Shown here piece after piece: positions 52,666 through 62,373 of a DNA stretch of 64,000 nt (positions are counted from its first letter, which is position 1; the number at the start of each line of letters is the position of its first letter). Under the pieces are notes generated by a model that did not search any database, was not told the origin of the DNA, and worked only from the letters and a program-made list of their open reading frames with translations. The translations under genes and the position numbers were made by a program. The stretch lies in NCBI RefSeq assembly GCF_013373865.1, contig NC_050472.1, positions 22,911,136 to 22,975,135 on the forward strand. Reading direction: 5' to 3'. This stretch comes from Monomorium pharaonis. Lineage: Eukaryota; Arthropoda; Insecta; Hymenoptera; Formicidae.

Positions 52666-53300
52666 GCCTAAGATGGAACAGTGTATCTTCTACGTCGAAC
52701 AAGCTTTAGAACTTCACTACAGTTAGCACGGAGTTGCGGGGTATACGTTATTGGATACATCACATATCGAAGGCTCCAACGTTACTGATATCGATTAAAC
52801 TATTGTATTAAAGATCCTGGAAAGATTCTAGGACGTACTCAAGGTGTTGGAAATAGAGAATTGGAGAGGAAGAGAGAAGGAAAAAGAAACGAGACGAATT
52901 TTCATCCATAAAAGAAAGAAATCTCTTATCGTTTTTCGTGTCCATGGCGTACACACAATCCACAGAGATGTGCATGTACACGCCGTCGGGGATCCTTTTG
53001 TGCTCGTACCACATTATAGGGACTGGTGCATTAGACAGAGTAATACGGATGGAGGAATTCCAATTGCAGCACGGCCACGTCGTTCGGTTTAACGATTTCG
53101 TCGGACTTCAGAGAATACGGAGTGCTGTACAGAGAAGAGAAGTGGGCTTGTGTATAGACTGCTCCGTTGACATGTTTAAAGACCGTCATACATCTCACCA
53201 CTAGAGAGAATTGCACGTTGCCTTGGGCCGCGTGTAAATGTATCAATATTCATCCTGTCGATTTGACTGCCATAAAATATAGGTAGTATCACGGTGCGGT

Positions 53301-53545
53301 GGCAGTATTGTGTAAATGTACATAATCATTATCACCATATGAATATAATATCACCCATCTAAGAATTTTCAATGTTATTTCTTCAGAATGGTAATAAAAA
53401 TAATTATCCTTATTTATAATCAAATATTCACAAAGTATATTAAATAAATTTTTGGCATCTATCAATATACATATATGTACATTTTAATATTTTAATCTAA
53501 ATCATGTATATAATATTTTAATCCATTAATGATAATTTTGCCACG
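53301..53545. other. AT-rich DNA
   Basis: Nothing recognised before the AC repeat and Helitron. Confidence 0.5.
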
Positions 53546-53569
53546 CACACACACACACACACACACACA
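53546..53569. repeat. (AC)n microsatellite next to the Helitron
   Basis: About 12 AC dinucleotides lie 18 bp left of the Helitron end. Confidence 0.95.
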
Positions 53570-53586
53570 TTTATTGTTGCTGTTAA

Positions 53587-54410
53587 TCTATATAAATAAA
53601 CATGTAAATGTTCCTCATTTAAGATCTCCGTAAGTTTTTCACCGATTGCTTTGAAATTTTGACACAACGTTGCATACGTTCGTAACCGGGAGTGTTCTTA
53701 TGGGGTTTGATTTTGGATATACCGGTGTTTCATAAATGATGGCCATAATTTAAGTGTAAAAAATAGTTTTTCATTAATATTATTGAAATTTTGACACATT
53801 GAGACGGGGAGAGACCGGAAAAGACGAGGAGAGACCGGGAGAGGCGGGGAGAGATCGGGAGAGACGGAGAGAGACGGATAGAGACGGGGAGAGACGGGGA
53901 GAGACCGGGAGAGACGGGGAGAGACCGGGAGAGACGGAGAGAAACGGGGAGAGACCGGGAGAGACGGGGAGAAACGGGGAGAGACCGGGAGAGACGGGGA
54001 GAGACCGGAAGAGACCGGGAGAGACCGGGAGAGACGAGGAGAGATCAGGAGAGACGGGGAGAGACGGGAGAGACCGGGAGAGGCGAAGAGTGTTTCTATT
54101 GTGTTTAAATTAAGGTAATAAGAAAAATAAAGATGGCTGTTATTTTAATGAAAAAGAGGAACTTATTTAAAACAGTCTTTTGAATGGATTTCTAAATCCA
54201 TGGCAGCTTTTAGAAAAAAAAGTTAGAAATACGTGAATAAATGAATATTAGATTTATTAATAATAGATAAATGCTTATTCAAAAATAAAAAAAGAGCAAC
54301 AGTAAAGCAAGGCTCTTGAAAGTTAAACAACAAAAGCAAAGAAAATTTGAAAAAAAAAAACGTAGCATAAGAATAGAGAGCCACAGCAACGCGTGACAGG
54401 GCATAGCTAG
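53587..54410 (+). mobile_element. Non-autonomous Helitron (HINE/DINE-1-like)
   Basis: The left end starts TCTATATAAATAAAC right after an A. The right end is CTAG followed by a T, matching Helitron insertion between A and T without target duplication. About 15-25 nt before CTAG is a weak GC-containing stem (CCACAGC against GCGTGA). Inside are the repeated block TTGAAATTTTGACACA (53651 and 53783) and a decamer minisatellite, the layout of HINE/DINE-1 elements. It has no Rep/helicase ORF, so any movement would need an autonomous relative. Boundaries rest on terminal motifs only. Confidence 0.6.
53801..54090 (+). repeat. Decamer minisatellite GAGAC[G/C]GGGA inside the Helitron
   Basis: About 28 imperfect copies of a 10-bp unit, mainly alternating GAGACGGGGA and GAGACCGGGA. 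One strand is almost entirely purine. Because 10 bp shifts frame each unit, it reads as a 10-residue R/E/G/D-rich repeat; that 104-codon reading frame is an artefact. Confidence 0.92.
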
Positions 54411-55865
54411 TATTATATAAAAGTTCAAAATATAAGTAATCAGGAAAAAAATCTTAATCCGCGCTGATATTTTATATAATATTGATATTTCATGGCCACT
54501 AACCTAAATCTACCTTCCAAAATTTTAATTTTGAAAGTTGATTTGGAATTAACATCTTCGAAAACTCATAAAACCGTTTTCATATAAAACACATCTTTTT
54601 GGGGAAAGCCGGAGGTACGAAAGGATTAAGTTATTACTTGAGACGGTCTTGAAATAATTCAATTATAAATATTGACCATAAGTAATATGAAATTTAAATA
54701 CTATCAACATGTGTGGACTTGAAACTTACACTTTAAGATTATTTATTATTGTTTATCGCGAAAAAAGTTCAAGCAGTATATCAAAACAAACATTATCATA
54801 AGTTATTGTTTTAAATGGCAATTAAAAAATGATAACTGTCAAATATAATAATAAATGTTAACAATATCAAATTGTGTCTCAAAGATTCGTATTTTTTTAA
54901 AAATCAAGAAGTGTAATTATAAATAGGTGCGTCAAACCCATCAAATCATGGATTCTTGGAACCCCAACCATCGATCATTTAATTCGATCACTAACACATG
55001 AATGTTTTTGTGAGGCAATAATTTTTTCAATTTCAATATTTTTAACAGATTTTAATCGCTGCCGCGCACGGATAGGCTACATGTGTTAGTGTCTCAAGAT
55101 CAGACGTTGTAACAAGTATAATGTGTAATAATTATATATAGAATTGCAAAATCATGTAAACAACTCGGAATTCAAATAAATGCACATAAGAAATGAATGT
55201 ATATAAGAATGTATAATAAGAAAGCATCAGTTTGCCATAAGACTCTGCATAGTAAAGAACATATTTATTAAGAATATTTATACAAATTGATTATAAATCA
55301 ATATAACACAATTACGTAACACGCAATAAACACTCTAAAAACATTTTAGATAATGATAACTGCTTCATGAGATAAGTTCTTTTAATCGAGAAAAAGAACA
55401 ATTAAAAGATTTTGTAAAATACATATAATTTTTAGTGATACATACACTTTTTAATTTAGAAACAAAAAGAGTATATTCATTATATTTTTATATCTTCTTA
55501 ATTAACGTATTTCGATGCATGTTGTGTTTTACTTATAACGCGTTCCGATAAACTTATCAAGTTTATTACATCAATGAATTTTTCATTATCGGCACTTTTA
55601 AATCCTGATTTAAAAAAAAGAAATTTTATTTACGACATTGTTTTCAATAACAAAAAATATAAAAATTACCTAGTTCAGTTCGGTATTTAAGTGTTGGACA
55701 ATATTTTCAAATGTATTTGTATAAACTTATTAATCTTATTATGATAACAGTAAGATGATATCCTATTTATTTTATTTATCATAAAGATATAAAATATTTG
55801 TTGGGTCAATAAAAATTGAAGAAACATTGTAGAAAATTAATCTGATTAAAACAGATACCACAAGA
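54411..55865. other. AT-rich upstream region of the P450
   Basis: Between the Helitron end and the start codon I see only AT-rich unique sequence, with no exon-like stretch. The proximal promoter should lie at its right end. Confidence 0.5.
55658..55715 (+). promoter_or_regulatory. Possible core promoter of the P450
   Basis: TATAAAAA (55658) and TATTTAAG (55684) lie about 180-210 nt before the ATG, with TCAGTT at 55675. Spacings do not match a textbook TATA-to-initiator distance, so this is only a candidate in AT-rich DNA. Confidence 0.2.
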
Positions 55866-56025
55866 ATGTTTATTACTATATTATTATTAATACTTATTCC
55901 TGTGGCTTATTTGGTGTATCATTATTACGTGCACAATGGACAAAATGGACGATTATTCCATAAAATACCAGGGCCATCATATTATCCAATTATTGGTCAT
56001 CTACTTTTAGCGCTACGTCCACCAG
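55866..56025 (+). CDS. P450 exon 1: membrane anchor and proline hinge
   Basis: It encodes residues 1-53 plus the first base of codon 54. The leucine/isoleucine-rich anchor is followed by a short polar linker and then IPGPSYYPIIGH, the usual CYP4 hinge. It ends at CCACCAG before the donor GTAAAT. Confidence 0.93.
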
Positions 56026-59000
56026 GTAAATTAAAACTTTCCATAATTTTTATAAATAAACTAATTCTTTCAATAATGTAATATTAATGTTATTCTGTGT
56101 ATATTTTTAATAATTTTTAATAAGAAAGAAAATTTTTCGATATTTTTATACATCTTTATTTTTTGAGTTATCGTGTTTGTTTTCAATGTAACTTAAGTAC
56201 AAAAAATCAGTTTAAAACACATGTTTTAAAATTCTACATAAAAATAAATACAATCTTTGTTATTCTTAACATTTGGAATTTGATATATTTACACAAATTT
56301 TTAGAGGAGCTCTGGAAAATATTAATTACTATACCTAATCAATATTATCCTATTGGTAAAATGTGGACCTTCTTTTATTTTGCTGTAACCATTCGACATC
56401 CTGATGACTTGGAGGTAATAAATTATAAAAAGAAGTAAATTCGGTATTCATTATTTCTGTGTTCAAACTAAAAATTTAGGTATTTTTCGATTATTTATAT
56501 TTTACAAGAAAATCTTTGTAATTAGTAGAGAACCAATAGTTTAAATATAGTAAGATATTTCAAAAGAATTAATTTTCATTACTAAAATTAAGTATTATAG
56601 TATTTAATTTAATACTTTCTATAATTTACTAGATACTACTGAATAATGTAAAATACATCAATAAGGGTATAGTTTATAATATATTACATCCTTGGTTAAA
56701 GACGGGTCTTCTTACAAGTGGAGGTAATGTAATATTATATAAATAAAGAAGTATATAGTTTGTAATATTAAATAAGAAAATAACATGTTTGTAATGCTGT
56801 CACTGTTACTTCTTTGTAACAATTCTTTTTTATGATTACTTTAGTTCATGATTATGATACTTTCATATTTAATACGCACGTCTTGTCAGCGCTCAAGTAA
56901 GTAAAATATATATTATTGTTTATGTGTAATAAACACAATATTTATTGTGTTAAAATATAAAAATAAATAAAGCTGAAGTTTTATTTATTTTTATATTTTG
57001 TAATACATTATTAAATACATTTTACACTAAAAATATTTTGTATCCTATTTTATACTACGTTTAAATAGTTATTACAAGTACTGAAAGTTTATAATTTTTG
57101 TTTTACTCTTACACACACACACACACACACACACAATATACAATATAAACTATAGTATTGAAGGTGAATGTTAAAATGTATTTGTAACAAAGATATTAAT
57201 ATTTAAAAATTATATTTTATATAATACTAAATATTTATAAAGTTTGTACGTTTGTAAATTGTATTCTAACTTTCCATAAACGTATTAAAAATAGAAAAAT
57301 TGATATAAAAGAAAAATTAGAAGGATTATTTAAAAGATAAATTTAGTATAAAGATAAGCTTGTCCTATATAACTTAGAATTTTCAATTTTAATATTTATT
57401 CTTACATTTCTATTATTTACATAATAAATAACGTAATTAAAAATTTAATATCTTACTTTAGTATTACAAAGATATAACAAAAACAGTAACAAATCGTTAC
57501 TTTCTAAGAATAGTAACGAAAAAAAACGTTAATAACGGTATTTCTAAAATTGGTAATGAGTAACGATTACGAGTTTATTTTTACAAAAAGTAATAAGAAC
57601 ACATTACTTTTAAGAAGTAACCTAACCTTGTATATATGTAAAATTTATTACTATGCTGGGACTACTATAAAAAGAAATCATTGAATGTTTTTATTTATTG
57701 GTACAATCAAATCAAGAAAATTCAATATTTTTTATCATGTACGAAAATATATATATTAAATATATATATTAAACATATATATATATAATTCTTTACATTA
57801 ATTGACAATTAATTATTAATATTAAATTGAAAAGAAAGAAAAATTTTATAGCATATGCAAGTGTCATTTTTGTTAATGTTAATAGCATTATACATTACAC
57901 ACGGTTATACATTATCTTGTAATCTTTTAGGATCTAAGTGGCATTTACGGCGAAAGATATTAACTCCAACATTCCATTATAATATATTAGAGCAATTTGT
58001 CGAAATTTTAATTGAGGAGAGCGAGAATATGATAAGATCTTTGAAAAGTGTAGAAGGCATTGTTATAAAAGATTTAGTACCGTTTATTAGTGAACATACA
58101 CTGAATGCAATATGTGGTACTATATTTTGCTTATATCTATATAATTAATAAAAGAGATTATAGAATTCTTATACAAAATATGGATGTTAAGATAAATTAA
58201 AGTTATCTAAGTTTTATAAAGAGATACTTAAAAAATATATGATTACATTAAAATATTGTAACTTCTTTTAGAAACTGCCATGGGCAGTTCTCTACAAGGA
58301 AAGAATGCATTTCAGCAACAATATCGAGAAGCGGTTCACAGAATGGGGAAACTTTTTGTTTATAGGTAATTTATGGTAAATAACTAGTGTATTTATACTG
58401 ACACAATATATAGTTTACACTGAAAAAAAGACTTGGTTATAATAATCCAGCCTTGGTCCAAATTACCCAAAACCTTAGTGAAATAGTTTCAACAAAACGT
58501 AAGGTAATTATAACAAAATAATGTACTTATAATGAAAGATTTATAATTATTACCAAAGGTTTTGTTATTATTACTACATTTGTTTATAACAACCAAATAT
58601 TTCAACAAAATCATTACTAAATGCATTTCACAGGTTTACCAAGAATTTTTTTTTCAGTGTAGTATTTAACAAATTAAAATGAATAATTGTTCTTATTATA
58701 TTATGCGTCTAAGTCAGTCTAAAAAGGTTAACTAGAAAATTGTATCGATTTTTTGGCTTGAAGCTTAAATTTATAGATTTCAAAATTTTTATGTTCAAAA
58801 TACTTATAACGTTCTGTAATTACAATTTAGATTATTGAGGCCGTGGCTACATGTCGAGTGGATATTTTCATTAACTCCAAAAGGTAGAGAACAAAAAAAA
58901 ATCTTGAAGATATTGCACGGATTTAGTGAAAAGGTAAAAATGTCATAATTCTTAACACAAAAGTTAAGATAAATATTCCGTAATTTTCATACAAAAAAAA

Positions 59001-61503
59001 GATATTTCGTAAGTGTTAATAAAAACATTTTCAGTATTTACACAATAAAACCGATGTTCAATATGTGTAGATTATTGCAGAAAGAAAAGATTATCATAAA
59101 CGCACTAATGGACAATATTTGAAAAATCTTGACAAAGAAACGATGGCAGATAATAAAGAAACTACTACAAGTACGTAATATCCAAAGTAATACTTTGAGT
59201 TCAATAACCTATTAGTATTAAATATTATTACTTCAATAGAATTTAAATATTATAATATTTTCATTATGGCATAACTACTGCCGTCAATTAAATAAATTTA
59301 ACATTTGTGATGTAAATTAAACTTTGATTCTATGTTGTTTAAGAAAAGTAAAACAAACAAAAATTATCCAATAAGATTATTATGCTTTTATAATTTAATT
59401 TAGTTAAAAGAAAACGGCTGGCAATGTTGGATCTTTTAATATTGGCATCTCAAGAAGGTGTTTTAACTGATTCAGATATTAGAGAGGAAGTCGATACTTT
59501 TGTGTTTGAGGTACGCAGTTATAAAAATTCTTTTTCTTGTTGTACGTTATCCAAAGATATGTTGAAAAACAGTATGATTACAGGGTCATGATACTACATC
59601 AATGGCTATATGTTTTACTTTATGTCTACTGGCTGAACACGAAGATATCCAGGTACGTTTCATGAAATGAATCTTTTTATAAAAAAAGAGGCAAGTATTG
59701 ATGAAAACCTTCTCTAACTTGACTTTGGCATATGGTGTTATGGTCACTGTTCTAAGTAATCTTTAAAAAGTTATAATTTTTTGTTTATTAAAAAATTATT
59801 AATAAAAAAAGTTCATTAATAGAAAATACAGCTAAAAAATTTGAAACTCATTTTATCAAAGTTATTTTTGCTTATCTTCCGATCTTAAGGATTGAATTTA
59901 TAACGATAGAAGTACGAAATATCGCACTTAGAATTTTTCTGTGCCAATTATAAATAAGTTGTTTTAATAAAAGCACTTCAGATAGCCTTATAGCACACTT
60001 CTAAGATTATTCGAATGGTTTTTCTTTATATAATTAATAAATAATCATAAAATAATTGTTATACAAAACCTAGTTATGTAATAAAATACTCGGTTTGACA
60101 GCTATCGGAAGAAGCGAAGAATGTATCTTCCATGTATTGTTTTCTTCACTAATCTTAGTTTTCAGTTAATTTTAGAAATTTTACATATACGTCATATGTT
60201 ACAGCATTAGTACTAATAAAGCACTGACACTAGTAAAGCAAATAATAACGAAATGGTGTTCAAAAATAAATTAAGTTACCAACACGAAAATTCACCAACA
60301 GTTTTCTGATAAAATATTTGATATACACTACATGACATACAAAACATATGTTGTAAAATGTGTGAAAGAGTTAATTTTATTATTTTTTAAAATTATTTTA
60401 ATTGTACAAATTGATGAATAAACGAGTAATGTGAGTCAGCGCGGAAATCAAAGCACAAATGAGATGAAATGTTTAATACAGCATGTTAAATTCAACTTAA
60501 GACATTAAAATAACGCTTGAACATATAAAAGATGACACCGTACGCGTTTCGACTTACTTTAAAATCATTTTTAACGGTATATAAACACATTTAAATTAAT
60601 GGAGCAACAAATTAAACCTGATTTGACCTTGTATCACGGATAAAAAATTGTGTCTACATTTACATTAATGATGCAGAATCGTGTTCGAGAAGAAGTTGAT
60701 ACTATTATGAAAGAGAATCAAGGGAATCTTACCATCAAGTCACTGCAAGATCTACGATATTTGGAGAGATGTATAAAAGAAGCGTTGCGTTTATATCCAA
60801 GTGTTTATTTAATATCTCGAGTTAATTTAGAAGAGATACAATTAAGTACGTAACTGATTAATCTTTTGATGTATATATTTTTCAAGATGTTAATATATTT
60901 GACTAATTGTTTTTTGTGGATCACATGACATTGTGAACGAATCAATTATATGTATCTGTTATGTATCAAATGGGTATTTATCTTTTAAATTTTAAATAAT
61001 CTTTTAATTGTAGGATTATATTTTTTTATTAATTAGTGTTTTATATTATTTTTGTACTATTTTTATAAAATGTTTTTTACAGAATCATATTTAATACCTG
61101 CCAAAACAATTATACATCTAAATATATTAGGAGTTCACAGAGATGCCAATTTTTGGCCAAATCCAGAAATATTTGATCCAGATCGATTTTTACCTGAGAA
61201 GATTAAAAGTCGTCATCCTTACTCATATATACCATTCAGTGCTGGACCGCGTAATTGTATCGGTAAGATGTTTATTGATATCCTTTTATGTGAATAAATT
61301 GTAATACTTATTCCTAACTAAAAATTATAGGTCAACGATTTGCTCTACTGGAGTTGAAGGCAATGATAGCTTCTCTGATTCACAATTTCTACGTAGAACC
61401 AGTGGATTATTTAAAAAATATTCGAACAGTACCTGATCTGGTGTTACGCCCTTTAGATCCGCATCGTTTAAAGTTTATTCCAGTTGTTAGAAAATGCATA
61501 TAG
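55866..61503 (+). CDS. CYP4-family cytochrome P450 (CYP4C1/CYP4AB-like), 12 exons, complete
   Basis: This is a microsomal haem-thiolate monooxygenase; insect CYP4s typically hydroxylate fatty acids, hydrocarbons, hormones or xenobiotics using electrons from P450 reductase. Exons read by eye: 55866-56025, 56305-56414, 56633-56723, 57931-58116, 58272-58365, 58831-58933, 59071-59170, 59404-59510, 59584-59652, 60677-60845, 61083-61262, 61331-61503. All 11 introns are GT-AG and the phases join into 1,542 nt, i.e. 513 residues plus TAG, a normal CYP4 length. Visible motifs are an N-terminal membrane anchor (residues 1-22), the proline hinge IPGP (34-37), helix-C W124xxxR128, the CYP4 signature EVDTFVFEGHDTT (310-322), ExxR (375-378), FDPDRF (427-432) and the haem loop FSAGPRNCIG (448-457, Cys455 ligand). 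Glu317 matches the glutamate that binds haem covalently in CYP4 enzymes. The ATG is the first in frame before the anchor. The substrate and exact subfamily cannot be read from the sequence. Confidence 0.95.
56305..56414 (+). CDS. P450 exon 2
   Basis: It encodes residues 54-90 (phase 1 in, phase 0 out), ending in the CYP4-typical block IRHPDDLE. The acceptor is TTTTTAG and the donor GTAATA. Confidence 0.92.
56633..56723 (+). CDS. P450 exon 3
   Basis: It encodes residues 91-120 plus one base, including ILHPWLKTGLLTSG, the conserved CYP4 segment before helix C. Confidence 0.93.
56845..56896 (+). other. Orphan exon-like segment in P450 intron 3
   Basis: A 52-nt open segment sits between TTTAG and a consensus GTAAGT donor. 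Included after exon 3 it would read VHDYDTFIFNTH and then shift the frame, giving a stop just inside exon 4. It resembles no P450 segment; it may be a cryptic or poison exon, or chance. Confidence 0.2.
57111..57135. repeat. (AC)n microsatellite in intron 3
   Basis: Twelve AC units in P450 intron 3. Confidence 0.95.
57484..57624. repeat. Cluster of GTAAC/GTTAC motifs in intron 3
   Basis: The pentamer AGTAAC, its complement and close variants recur about eight times in 140 bp, including the small palindrome GTAACAAATCGTTAC. It may be remains of a short transposon; no ends are visible. Confidence 0.35.
57931..58116 (+). CDS. P450 exon 4: helix C
   Basis: It encodes residues 121-182 plus one base. 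It carries SKWHLRRKILTPTFH, with W124 and R128 positioned to contact haem propionate. An ATG at 57855 opens the same frame upstream but lies inside intron 3. Confidence 0.94.
58272..58365 (+). CDS. P450 exon 5
   Basis: It encodes residues 183-213 plus two bases, beginning ETAMGSSLQG and ending VHRMGKLFVY, typical of CYP4 helices E and F. The next intron holds a MITE. Confidence 0.93.
58418..58659. mobile_element. MITE in P450 intron 5
   Basis: A 242-bp element begins CACTGAAAAAAAG and ends TTTTTTTTTCAGTG, near-perfect terminal inverted repeats. It is flanked on both sides by TA (58416-58417 and 58660-58661), as for Tc1/mariner-type insertion. It has no ORF. Subterminal TTGGTTAT- and ATAACAACC-like blocks are also inverted. 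It fills about half of intron 5 and leaves both splice sites intact. Confidence 0.8.
58831..58933 (+). CDS. P450 exon 6
   Basis: It encodes residues 214-248, including RLLRPWLHVEWIF and ILHGFSEK. It enters in phase 2 and leaves in phase 0. Confidence 0.93.
59071..59170 (+). CDS. P450 exon 7
   Basis: It encodes residues 249-281 plus one base. It starts IIAERKDYHKRTNGQYL, a CYP4-typical stretch, followed by a variable polar loop rich in D, K, E and T. Confidence 0.9.
59404..59510 (+). CDS. P450 exon 8: start of helix I
   Basis: It encodes residues 282-317, including RLAMLDLLI and DIREEVDTFVFE. It ends on Glu317, the CYP4 haem-linking glutamate position. Confidence 0.94.
59584..59652 (+). CDS. 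P450 exon 9: oxygen-activation motif
   Basis: This 69-nt exon encodes residues 318-340, beginning GHDTT, the CYP4 form of the A/GGxD/ETT motif. Phase 0 on both sides, so skipping it would delete the catalytic threonines without shifting frame. Confidence 0.94.
60535..60580 (-). ncRNA. Decayed hammerhead-ribozyme-like motif (Penelope-like element remnant) in P450 intron 9
   Basis: On the minus strand stem I is AUACCG/CGGUGU (6 bp, one G-U), stem II is GAUUU/AAGUC with a 6-nt loop, followed by GAAA, a tiny ACGCGU stem III and a possible GUA cleavage triplet. The CUGANGA core reads UUAAAAA, explained by three transitions, so catalysis should be lost. Penelope-like retroelements are known to carry minimal hammerheads with very short stem III. 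Element borders cannot be set. Confidence 0.5.
60677..60845 (+). CDS. P450 exon 10: ExxR
   Basis: It encodes residues 341-396 plus one base, from NRVREEVDT through CIKEALRLYPSV. E375 and R378 form the invariant ExxR pair. The preceding intron is 1,024 nt. Confidence 0.94.
61083..61262 (+). CDS. P450 exon 11: meander and haem-binding loop
   Basis: It encodes residues 397-456 plus one base, with HRDANFWPNPEIFDPDRF and FSAGPRNCI. The intron splits the codon of the last glycine of the haem loop. Confidence 0.95.
61331..61503 (+). CDS. P450 exon 12 and stop codon
   Basis: It encodes residues 457-513 and TAG. It begins GQRFALLELKAM, helix L after the haem cysteine, and ends in a basic tail RKCI. 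Confidence 0.94.
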
Positions 61504-61590
61504 ATATTTAAAAGCAATTCAAATTTGGAAAAATGACAATTTGTTGCGTGCAATAATACAAAAATATGTGTAATGTGAGTAAATATATGT

Positions 61591-61618
61591 AATAAATATA
61601 TTAGTAATTGGAAATAAA
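61591..61618 (+). terminator. Poly(A) signals of the P450
   Basis: Two AATAAA hexamers, at 61591-61596 and 61613-61618, lie about 90-115 nt after the stop. They fit a short 3'UTR; use of either is inferred. Confidence 0.6.
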
Positions 61619-62309
61619 TTGATAGCTTTTGGAATAGGACTATGTAAATTAACTATACAAAATAATTTTATTTATCTTTGCTTATCTCGCTATAATTATC
61701 TTTTAAAATTAATATAGTTAACTCTTACTGATTAATAATAAATTAATAATAAAAGATCTGTTCGATAAATGTAGATTTATATATTCTTACGCCACAGCAA
61801 TTTTTAGCTCTATATTGCAACATACAAGTTTAGCATAGCTCAAGACAGGAAGGATTAAATAATCTTAAAAAGTTAATAACACTGTACAGAAATATAATTA
61901 TTATATTACAGTTTAATTTTAAATTAGAAATAATGTAACAGAAATGGTATAATAATGTTTTAATCCATTAATAATAATTATGTGTCACCAAATTTATTGT
62001 TGCTGTTATTATTATAAAAGTCCAAACACAAGTCTAATAAATACTTTATTATTTAGTAGTTTGTTTATTGCCTACAAGAAAATCTAAAGATCGGTTTTAG
62101 TCGTCGTTTGAATCATATCTCAAGAACGTATCATGTGTAAAGATACGCAGGCGATTTAGTAGTATATTATGATAAAATCAATTAAAATTATATTTAGTTA
62201 AGAGACGCTCCAATTATTTATGTGTAGCTTAATTTGAGATGCAAAATATCAAAGCAGTATTATGCTTTAAAAAAAGATTATCAAATTTATGTTACTAGAA
62301 CACAACAAT
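61619..62309. other. AT-rich gap after the P450
   Basis: AT-rich unique sequence between the poly(A) signals and the GC hairpin; no gene seen. Confidence 0.5.
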
Positions 62310-62328
62310 GCGCGCGCTTCGCGCGCGC
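62310..62328. repeat. GC hairpin GCGCGCGC-TTC-GCGCGCGC
   Basis: Perfect 8-bp GC arms with a 3-nt loop in otherwise AT-rich DNA. Such hairpins occur near Helitron 3' ends, but no CTRR terminus follows (CTAT is seen), so assignment to an element is open. It is also able to form Z-DNA. Confidence 0.8.
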
Positions 62329-62373
62329 CACTTACCTATTTTATATTGAACATTGCACTTTTTTTTCTTCTGT

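Larger units (their letters stand above)
50921..53300. other. GC-richer and pyrimidine-rich region
   Basis: It holds a (CT)n array, a purine-rich stretch (51660-51740) and a hairpin (52645-52665). The 76-codon frame at 51892-52122 is hydrophobic (L/F/S-rich) only because the strand is C/T-rich. No gene is assigned. Confidence 0.35.

Noticed and set aside
53799..54113. 104-codon open frame rich in R, E, G and D
   Set aside because: It is a reading of the decamer minisatellite inside a Helitron; the repeat has no stop in this frame and it shows no domain.
57855..57930. Upstream in-frame ATG before P450 exon 4
   Set aside because: It lies in intron 3; the acceptor at 57930/57931 joins exon 3 in the correct phase and restores the CYP4 sequence.
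60650..60676. ATG upstream of P450 exon 10
   Set aside because: It is intronic; the GATGCAG acceptor at 60676 gives the expected NRVREEVD continuation after exon 9.
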